From NCBI GenBank assembly GCA_002299195.1, contig DBOA01000104.1, positions 1 to 11,925 on the forward strand: 11,925 nt of DNA. The letters are read 5' to 3'. Under the pieces are notes generated by a model, which saw only the letters and a program-made list of their open reading frames with translations, was not told the origin of the DNA and did not search any database. A program made the position numbers and the translations under genes. This stretch comes from Sphingomonadales bacterium UBA658. GTDB taxonomy: Bacteria; Pseudomonadota; Alphaproteobacteria; Sphingomonadales; Sphingomonadaceae. This document shows, in pieces, positions 6,865-11,925 of this stretch (its first letter is position 1; each line of letters opens with the position of its first letter).

Positions 6865-8211
6865 ATGACTGAATTAGCTGCCATCATCCTTGCTGCGGGC
6901 AAGGGCACTCGCATGAAATCCGATCTGCATAAGGTCCTGCATCCCATCGCCAGCCGGCCAATGCTGATGCACCTGATGGCGTCGGTTGACACCTTAAGTC
7001 CTGCCAAAAAGGTTGTGGTGGTCGGCAGCGGCAAGGATCAGCTTGAAGCTGCCTTGGCCGGGTCCGCAGAATTGGCCGTGCAGGAACCGCAACATGGAAC
7101 AGGGCACGCCGTGCAGCAGGCACAAGACGCATTGGCTGGCTTTGATGGCGATGTCCTCATTCTCTACGGCGATGTTCCGTTCGTGCCGACGGCAACCATG
7201 CAGGCGATGGTCGAAAGACTGAACGCCGCCGACGCGCCTGCCGTGGTTGTATTGGCGTTCGCGCCCGAGGACCCAACAGGCTATGGCCGCGTGATTGTCG
7301 AAGATGGCCGCATCGTGAAAATGGTCGAACAGAAGGACGCGACCGAAGCTGAAAAGGCGGTGAAGCTGTCCAATTCCGGCCTTATGGCGGTCAAGTCGCG
7401 CGATCTGTTTGGCTTGCTCGACCGCGTGACCGACGACAATGCGCAAAAGGAATATTATCTCACGGACATCGTCAACATCGCGAACGCCGATGGCCGTGTT
7501 TGCGTTGCAGTCACTACGGATCCCTTTGATGTTGCGGGCATCAACAGCCGCGCACAATTGGCCGAGATGGAGGCCGAATGGCAAAAGCGCCGCCGCGTGC
7601 AGGCGATGGACGATGGCGCAACGCTGATTGCGCCAGAAACGGTCTGGTTCGCATGGGACACGCAAATTGGCCGCGATGTCCTGATTGAACCCAATGTGTT
7701 TTTTGGCCCCGGCGTGTGCATTGCTGATAACGTCAAAATTCGCACGAACAGCCATATCGAAGGCGCGCAGATCGCCAGCGGTTGTGAAGTCGGCCCATTC
7801 GCCCGGTTACGGCCCGGAACATTGTTGGAAGAAAAAGCCAAAATCGGCAATTTCGTCGAAACCAAAAAAGCGCATCTGGGCAAGGGCGCAAAGGCCAATC
7901 ATCTCACCTATCTTGGCGATGCGACAATCGGCGCGGGCGCAAATATTGGCGCGGGCACGATTACTTGTAATTATGACGGCTATTTCAAATATCAGACAGT
8001 GATTGGCGAAGGTGCATTCATCGGGTCTAACTCGGCCCTCATCGCGCCGGTAAAAATCGGCCGCGATGCAATCGTCGCCGCAGGCAGCGCCGTATCCCGC
8101 GACGTCGCCGACGGCGAACTCCGCATGGTCCGCGCCGAGCAGCTGGTAAAGCCCGGCTGGGCGGACCGTTTTCACGACGCAATGCGGAAGAAGAAGGCGG
8201 AGAAGAAGTGA
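6865..8211 (+). CDS. glmU: Bifunctional GlmU: GlcNAc-1-phosphate uridyltransferase / GlcN-1-phosphate acetyltransferase
   Basis: Carries out the last two steps to UDP-N-acetylglucosamine, the precursor of peptidoglycan and lipid A. The N-terminal Rossmann-like domain carries the nucleotide-binding motif LAAGKGTRMKSDLHKVLHP (from residue 9), QHGTGHA (76-82) and YGDVP (101-105). From about residue 250 the C-terminal half is a left-handed beta-helix of hexapeptide repeats. It includes KKAHLGKGAKANHLTYLGD with the probable catalytic His346, and NIGAGTITCNYDG (360-372). Length is 448, near the usual 450-460. ATG 6865 was preferred over ATG 6853 because homologues start MTxLAAIILAAGKGTRM; neither has a strong ribosome binding site. 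It diverges from gph across a 61-bp gap. Its natural partner glmS lies downstream, separated by a toxin-antitoxin pair. Confidence 0.97.
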   Translation: MTELAAIILAAGKGTRMKSDLHKVLHPIASRPMLMHLMASVDTLSPAKKVVVVGSGKDQLEAALAGSAELAVQEPQHGTGHAVQQAQDALAGFDGDVLILYGDVPFVPTATMQAMVERLNAADAPAVVVLAFAPEDPTGYGRVIVEDGRIVKMVEQKDATEAEKAVKLSNSGLMAVKSRDLFGLLDRVTDDNAQKEYYLTDIVNIANADGRVCVAVTTDPFDVAGINSRAQLAEMEAEWQKRRRVQAMDDGATLIAPETVWFAWDTQIGRDVLIEPNVFFGPGVCIADNVKIRTNSHIEGAQIASGCEVGPFARLRPGTLLEEKAKIGNFVETKKAHLGKGAKANHLTYLGDATIGAGANIGAGTITCNYDGYFKYQTVIGEGAFIGSNSALIAPVKIGRDAIVAAGSAVSRDVADGELRMVRAEQLVKPGWADRFHDAMRKKKAEKK

Positions 8212-8255
8212 CGCTTGACGTCAAAGGGCAAGTGCCCAAATTCCTTATGATTGCA

Positions 8256-8283
8256 TTGACTTGATATCATGATATGATATCAA
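8256..8283 (+). promoter_or_regulatory. Promoter and operator of the toxin-antitoxin pair
   Basis: A -35-like TTGACT (8256-8261) and a -10-like TATCAA (8278-8283) are 16 bases apart. The stretch from the last base of the -35 to the end of the -10 (8261-8283) is a perfect inverted repeat: TTGATATCA, five spacer bases, then TGATATCAA. It contains two exact copies of the 8-base palindrome TGATATCA, 13 bases apart centre to centre. A protein bound here would block RNA polymerase, as expected for autorepression by a ribbon-helix-helix antitoxin. Confidence 0.8.
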
Positions 8284-8289
8284 TATATC

Positions 8290-8562
8290 ATGACTCGTAT
8301 CCTCGCCGATCTGCCTGATGAAGACATCAAATGGCTCGACCAACTTGCTTCCGAGCAGGGCAAGTCGCGTGCAGCGGTATTGCGCGAAGCGGTAGAAGCA
8401 TATCGCGCTGAAAGTCATAAAGAGGGCTTCGAGAAATATTTCGGTCTTTGGGAGCGGCACGGCTCGACGGTCGATGGCGTCGAGTATGAGCGGCAGTTGC
8501 GCGATGAATGGCCGGACGTAAGCGACGTTGCGCTGGCCAAAAAGAAACGCAGTGCTGCGTGA
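8290..8562 (+). CDS. Ribbon-helix-helix (CopG/VapB-like) antitoxin
   Basis: A 90-residue probable DNA-binding antitoxin that neutralises the downstream PIN toxin and represses the shared promoter. Residues 1-40 have the ribbon-helix-helix pattern: a short strand (TRILADLP), helix DEDIKWLDQLASEQ, turn GKSR, and helix AAVLREAVEAYRAE. The remaining half (about 41-90), rich in aromatic and charged residues, would wrap the toxin; it ends in a basic tail KKKRSAA. The ATG has no Shine-Dalgarno sequence. With the predicted -10 at 8278-8283, transcription would begin at or within a base or two of the A of the ATG, so the message is probably leaderless. The stop codon overlaps the toxin GTG (GTGA). The pair could be called vapBC or fitAB; I do not assign a symbol. 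Confidence 0.88.
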   Translation: MTRILADLPDEDIKWLDQLASEQGKSRAAVLREAVEAYRAESHKEGFEKYFGLWERHGSTVDGVEYERQLRDEWPDVSDVALAKKKRSAA

Positions 8563-8942
8563 GCGAGCGCTTTTTCGACACCAATATTGTTATCGACATG
8601 TTGCACAACCGGCCCGCAGCATGGGCAGAGGTACGCAACGTCGCCCGTGCTTGGATAAGTCGGATGACATGGATTGAGGTTATGTCCGGTGTTCCTGATG
8701 ACGCTGCGACCGAGACTGAAGAATTTTTGCGTCTCTTCGCCATGAGCGAGATAGACGAAGAAATTGCGCGGCGTGCGGCGGCGCTTCGGCACCAGCGTAA
8801 GTCACTGAAATCGCCTGACGCGATCATCCTCGCTTCGGCGCAGGTGACAGGGCGCATACTCGTTACAAGAAATACCAAGGACTTTCCCGCAGAAATGCCG
8901 GGAATAAGGGTCCCCTACAAAGCAGATTGGGAAACAAAGTAA
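8559..8942 (+). CDS. vapC: PIN-domain (VapC/FitB-like) toxin ribonuclease
   Basis: A 127-residue PIN domain protein, expected to be a magnesium-dependent ribonuclease held inactive by the preceding antitoxin. The acidic residues of the PIN active site are in place: Asp7 in FFDTNIVIDML, Glu40 in WIEVMSG, Asp87 in SPDAIILA, and Asp108 in TRNTKDF. The set is complete, so the toxin looks intact. The GTG start at 8559 overlaps the antitoxin stop by four bases, the usual arrangement for translational coupling. The frame is open further upstream (to 8508), but that part lies inside the antitoxin and before the conserved PIN start. The stop codon TAA (8940-8942) directly touches the ATG of glmS. RNA targets cannot be told from sequence; VapC is a family-level name. 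Confidence 0.9.
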   Translation: MSERFFDTNIVIDMLHNRPAAWAEVRNVARAWISRMTWIEVMSGVPDDAATETEEFLRLFAMSEIDEEIARRAAALRHQRKSLKSPDAIILASAQVTGRILVTRNTKDFPAEMPGIRVPYKADWETK

Positions 8943-10766
8943 ATGTGCGGAATTATCGGAATTGTTGGCAAATCTGCTGTTTCGGATCGGTTGGTCGATG
9001 GGCTGAAGCGGATGGAGTATCGGGGTTATGACTCCGCCGGTGTGTGCACCGTGCATGATGGTCAGCTCGTGCGCCGCCGTGCAGAGGGCAAGCTTGCGAA
9101 CTTGGTCAATGTTCTGAAAACCGATGATGCGGCTGGTAATATTGGCATTGCGCATACGCGCTGGGCCACCCATGGTGCGCCGACCACCAGCAATGCGCAT
9201 CCCCATGCGACGGGCGAAGTCGCGCTCGTGCACAATGGCATTATCGAAAATTTCAAGCAGCTGCGCGATGAACTTATCGCGCGCGGACGGACGTTTGAAA
9301 GTGAAACCGATACAGAGGTTGTTGCGCATCTGGTGTCTGAACAGGTGGAGGCTGGCCATGCACCGGCCGATGCCGTGAAGGCCGTGCTGCCGCGCTTGCG
9401 GGGTGCCTTTGCGTTGGCGATTGCGTTTCGCGCATTTCCCGATTTTCTGATTGGCGCGCGCCTCGGTAGCCCACTCGTTGTTGGCTATGGCGACGGCGAA
9501 ACCTATTTTGGTTCGGACGCGTTGGCGCTCGCGCCGCTGACACAGAAAATCGCCTATTTGGAAGAGGGCGACTGGGTTGTCGTCGCGCGCGATGGCGCGC
9601 AGATTTTCGATAAGGATAATAATCCTGTCACGCGCGAAGTCACCACCAGCGGCGTGTCCGCAGCGCAGATCGAAAAGGGCAATTACCGCCATTACATGCA
9701 GAAAGAGATATTTGAGCAACCCACAGTGATCGCCCAAACGCTCTCCAGCTATATCCGCCCCGTTGAACAGACCGTTGCCCTGCCGCAGATGGATTTTGAT
9801 CTTGCCGGCGTGAAGCGCATTACCATCGTTGCCTGCGGCACATCCTATTACGCTGGCATGGTCGCCAAATATTGGTTTGAAACCTTCGCCCGCGTGCCCG
9901 TCGACATCGATGTCGCATCCGAATTCCGTTACCGCGATCCGGTGTTGGAAGAAGGCGGTCTGGCGCTGTTTATCTCGCAATCGGGTGAGACGGCAGATAC
10001 GCTGGCCGCGCTGCGCCACTGCAAGGAAAACGGCCAGACCATCGCGGTCGTGGTCAATGTGCCGACATCATCAATGGCGCGTGAGGCCGACCTATTGCTG
10101 CCGACACATGCGGGCCCCGAAATCGGCGTTGCGTCGACTAAGGCCTTCACCTGCCAGCTTGCGGTGCTCGCGGGGCTTGCGGCGCATCTCGCGCTCGTCA
10201 AAGGTAAGCTGACTGCAGAAGAAGAAAGCGAGATTGTGCGCCATCTGATCGAAGCGCCCGCTGCCTTGAATGCCGCGCTGGCGCATGACGAAGACATTGC
10301 GGCGATGGCGCACCTTATCGCGCCTGCGCGTGACGTGCTCTACCTTGGCCGTGGCCCTGATTATCCATTGGCGATGGAGGGAGCCCTCAAGCTCAAGGAA
10401 ATCAGCTACATCCATGCCGAAGGCTATGCGTCGGGGGAAATGAAGCATGGCCCAATCGCGCTGATCGATGAAGCCGTGCCTGTCATCGTCCTCGCGCCAA
10501 GTGGGCCTCTTTTCGAGAAGACTGTGAGTAATATGCAGGAAGTGCGCGCGCGGGGCGGGAAGGTCGTGCTGATTTCCGACGCCGAGGGCATAGCCGAAGC
10601 TGGCGAGGGCTGCCTTGCCACTATCGAAATGCCAAGCGTCCATCCGCTCATCGCGCCATTGGTATATGCTGTGCCCGTGCAGTTGCTCGCTTATCATGTG
10701 GCGTGCGCCAAAGGCACGGATGTCGACCAGCCTCGCAATTTGGCCAAGTCTGTCACGGTGGAGTGA
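8943..10766 (+). CDS. glmS: Glutamine-fructose-6-phosphate aminotransferase (isomerising)
   Basis: Makes glucosamine-6-phosphate from fructose-6-phosphate and glutamine, the committed step of amino-sugar synthesis for the cell wall. The 607-residue protein starts MCGIIGIVG, so Cys2 becomes the N-terminal nucleophile of the glutamine amidotransferase after Met removal; this fixes the start. HTRWATHG (71-78) and HNGIIEN (97-103) complete that domain. Two SIS sugar-isomerase domains follow, with CGTSYYAG (298-305), SQSGETADT (345-353) and STKAF (398-402) in the first, and KLKEISYIHAEGY (483-495) in the second. The tail LAKSVTVE carries the catalytic lysine (602). The ATG follows the toxin stop with no gap; GGGA inside the toxin gene, about ten bases upstream, is the only ribosome binding site candidate. 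No glmS ribozyme is evident. Confidence 0.98.
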   Translation: MCGIIGIVGKSAVSDRLVDGLKRMEYRGYDSAGVCTVHDGQLVRRRAEGKLANLVNVLKTDDAAGNIGIAHTRWATHGAPTTSNAHPHATGEVALVHNGIIENFKQLRDELIARGRTFESETDTEVVAHLVSEQVEAGHAPADAVKAVLPRLRGAFALAIAFRAFPDFLIGARLGSPLVVGYGDGETYFGSDALALAPLTQKIAYLEEGDWVVVARDGAQIFDKDNNPVTREVTTSGVSAAQIEKGNYRHYMQKEIFEQPTVIAQTLSSYIRPVEQTVALPQMDFDLAGVKRITIVACGTSYYAGMVAKYWFETFARVPVDIDVASEFRYRDPVLEEGGLALFISQSGETADTLAALRHCKENGQTIAVVVNVPTSSMAREADLLLPTHAGPEIGVASTKAFTCQLAVLAGLAAHLALVKGKLTAEEESEIVRHLIEAPAALNAALAHDEDIAAMAHLIAPARDVLYLGRGPDYPLAMEGALKLKEISYIHAEGYASGEMKHGPIALIDEAVPVIVLAPSGPLFEKTVSNMQEVRARGGKVVLISDAEGIAEAGEGCLATIEMPSVHPLIAPLVYAVPVQLLAYHVACAKGTDVDQPRNLAKSVTVE

Positions 10767-10869
10767 TGATGCGCGAAACGCGTTGAAAGCTGCCGGGCAA
10801 TACCGCCGCTTAACCTGCCCAGCGATGCCTTGAATCAGGGTATTGGCGGTCCAGAAGAAGGAGTATGAT

Positions 10870-11058
10870 ATGTCCGTGTTTGTAATAGCGGCGGTTGCAG
10901 CCGCGATTTTTGTCACCGTGGCTTTCGTTGGCGCTCGGTCGGGCAAATCGTCCAATCCTCGAAAACGGGAAGACAGCGATAGCGGCGTCAGCACGACCGC
11001 CACAGATAGCGCCGCAGACTGCGGCACGGGCGATGGCGGGGGCTGCGGCGGCGATTAG
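10870..11058 (+). CDS. Small membrane protein with Gly/Cys-rich tail
   Basis: A 62-residue protein I do not recognise by name. The ATG has a near-ideal ribosome binding site, AAGGAG six bases upstream, which makes it a convincing gene. Residues 2-21 (SVFVIAAVAAAIFVTVAFVG) form one membrane helix. A charged linker GKSSNPRKRED and a Ser/Thr/Asp stretch follow. The C-terminus is CGTGDGGGCGGD with Cys51 and Cys59. With the basic segment after the helix, the tail is predicted to face the cytoplasm. Similar short proteins ending in Gly and Cys runs occur widely, but no function is established for this one. It lies 103 bp after glmS on the same strand. Confidence 0.75.
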   Translation: MSVFVIAAVAAAIFVTVAFVGARSGKSSNPRKREDSDSGVSTTATDSAADCGTGDGGGCGGD

Positions 11059-11152
11059 GCCTTAAGTCCATTCGTACAAAATGCTAAAGGCCGTTGCATC
11101 AGCCAGCCAGCGATGTCGCTAAAACTGCCTGCACTGCAAAAAGGAAACGCGT

Positions 11153-11269
11153 ATGAGCGCTGGCAAAATCATCCTGATTGTCGTTTTATTATTGGTGGCG
11201 GTGCATCTGCTGTTGTTCGGTTACCTTAAGCGACGGATTGCTGCCGCGAAACGCGACAAGGGGCTGTAG
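11153..11269 (+). CDS. 38-residue single-helix membrane protein
   Basis: A very short gene: MSAGKIILIVVLLLVAVHLL opens the 38-residue product, which ends in a basic tail (KRRIAAAKRDKGL). AGGA seven bases before the ATG is a good ribosome binding site. Residues 5-24 form a single membrane helix with a histidine at position 18; the positive tail should stay in the cytoplasm. It follows the other small membrane protein gene by 94 bp on the same strand. No family is recognised. Support comes from the ribosome binding site, the clean helix and the stop before a predicted promoter and terminator; conservation cannot be judged here. Confidence 0.65.
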   Translation: MSAGKIILIVVLLLVAVHLLLFGYLKRRIAAAKRDKGL

Positions 11270-11323
11270 CCGCTGCGCCTCAATGCGCCGATCGCAGGAG
11301 TGACATAGCAGCGGTCGCACGGG

Positions 11324-11352
11324 TTGATTTGCCATATTTGCAAGCTTATAGC
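11324..11352 (+). promoter_or_regulatory. Predicted sigma70-type promoter upstream of argD
   Basis: TTGATT (11324-11329) and TATAGC (11347-11352) are separated by 17 bases, close to the ideal for a housekeeping promoter. Transcription would begin near 11358-11360. This would give argD a leader of about 75 bases that includes the terminator just downstream. It is a pattern match only. Confidence 0.5.
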
Positions 11353-11365
11353 GGCAGGGCAAAAC

Positions 11366-11390
11366 AAGCGGTCCCGTGGGGCCGCTTTTT
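11366..11390 (+). terminator. Intrinsic terminator between the 38-residue gene and argD
   Basis: AAGCGGTCC pairs with GGGCCGCTT (one G-T pair) to make a 9-bp stem with the four-base loop CGTG, and it ends in TTTTT. This is the best intrinsic terminator in the window. It can end transcripts from glmS and the two small genes. It lies 44 bases before the argD start, so it would also sit inside the leader of any argD transcript starting at the promoter predicted just upstream. Confidence 0.85.
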
Positions 11391-11434
11391 GGCTTTTGGA
11401 ATATGCCAAGCATTTGGTTGGAAGGAAATATACC

Positions 11435-11925
11435 ATGTCGATCACGCCTTTGATGCCCGTCTATCCGCGTTGCGGTTTCCGACCGGTGCGCGGCGAGGGC
11501 GTTTGGTTGATTTCCGAAGACGGCAGCCGCGCGCTTGATTTCGCAGCGGGCATCGCTGTGAACTTGCTTGGGCACGGCCACCCGCATTTGACCAAAGCCA
11601 TTCAGGATCAGGCAGCGACGCTGATTCATGTGTCGAACCTGTATGGCAGCCCACAGGGTGAGGCATTTGCCCAGCGGCTGGTCGATACTACTTTTGCGGA
11701 CACCGTGTTTTTCACAAACTCCGGCGCCGAAGCTGTCGAGTGCGCGATCAAGACTGCGCGCGCGTACCACCAGAGCCAAGGCAGCGACCGCTTTGAAATC
11801 ATCACCTTCAAAAATGCCTTTCATGGCCGCACGATGGCGACGATTTCTGCCAGCAATCAGGAAAAGATGCACAAAGGCTTTCTGCCTTTGCTCGAAGGTT
11901 TCAAATATGTCGACTTCGACGATCT
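11435..11925 (+). CDS. argD: Acetylornithine aminotransferase ArgD (partial, 3' end outside window)
   Basis: A PLP-dependent aminotransferase of arginine synthesis that interconverts N-acetylglutamate semialdehyde and N-acetylornithine in the cytoplasm. The first 163 residues are visible. They start MSITPLMPVYPR and run without a stop to the window edge. Class III aminotransferase features are LDFAAGIAVNLLGHGHP (from residue 34), HVSNLYGSPQGE (65-76), the cofactor phosphate-binding loop TNSGAEAVE (94-102), and NAFHGRTMATISASNQ (128-143). The PLP lysine lies beyond the edge. AAGGA about ten bases upstream supports the ATG. The sequence resembles ArgD closely; the related enzyme succinylornithine transaminase is less likely in this group. 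Confidence 0.93.
   Translation, partial: MSITPLMPVYPRCGFRPVRGEGVWLISEDGSRALDFAAGIAVNLLGHGHPHLTKAIQDQAATLIHVSNLYGSPQGEAFAQRLVDTTFADTVFFTNSGAEAVECAIKTARAYHQSQGSDRFEIITFKNAFHGRTMATISASNQEKMHKGFLPLLEGFKYVDFDD

Noticed and set aside
8802..10019. A 405-codon open frame on the minus strand opposite glmS
   Set aside because: It lies fully antisense to the strongly supported glmS, has no recognisable domain and an unlikely His/Arg-rich composition; long antisense frames are common in GC-rich coding DNA.
10772..10782. CGCG, three A, CGCG directly after the glmS stop as a glmS terminator
   Set aside because: A four-base stem with no T-run after it is too weak to call a terminator.
10092..11027. A 311-codon minus-strand frame spanning the glmS 3' end and the small gene
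   Set aside because: It crosses two supported plus-strand genes and an intergenic gap with no recognisable domain.
11058..11092. GGCCTT and AAGGCC around a 23-base loop after the 62-residue gene as a terminator
   Set aside because: The arms are short, the loop is long and no T-run follows.
11189..11872. A 227-codon minus-strand frame over the argD start
   Set aside because: It is antisense to the clear ArgD N-terminus and covers the terminator and the 38-residue gene; no motif supports it.

Overview
The window looks like core chromosome of an alphaproteobacterium, most likely a member of the Sphingomonadales. Three things suggest this: the long-form PstC and PstA proteins, the layout gph/glmU/glmS, and the sequence of the partial ArgD at the right edge. 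This placement rests on recognising protein families, not on a database search. Coding density is high and no gap between genes exceeds about 170 bp, so there is no large unexplained stretch. I see no rRNA, tRNA, CRISPR array, insertion sequence or prophage.

Left half (about 1-6803, minus strand): a phosphate-acquisition and phosphate-sensing block, read right to left. It runs gph (phosphoglycolate phosphatase), phoR (sensor kinase), pstS (phosphate-binding lipoprotein), pstC and pstA (permeases), pstB (ATPase), and the first codons of what is probably phoU, which leaves the window at position 1. An unusually regular Pho box of four units with 11-bp periodicity starts directly after the phoR stop codon and should drive pstS. 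A small terminator-like hairpin lies between that box and pstS. A strong stem-loop lies between pstS and pstC and probably helps keep pstS expressed above the membrane components.

Middle (6865-10766, plus strand): glmU and glmS, the two enzymes that bracket UDP-GlcNAc synthesis. A complete type II toxin-antitoxin pair sits between them: a ribbon-helix-helix antitoxin and a PIN-domain toxin. Its promoter carries a near-perfect operator, the antitoxin message is probably leaderless, and the toxin stop codon touches the glmS start codon with no spacer. The essential gene glmS may therefore be transcribed partly from the autoregulated toxin-antitoxin promoter.

Right end (10767-11925, plus strand): two very small membrane-protein genes with good ribosome binding sites. 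A predicted sigma70-type promoter follows, with an intrinsic terminator directly behind it, and then the 5' part of argD (acetylornithine aminotransferase), cut by the window edge.
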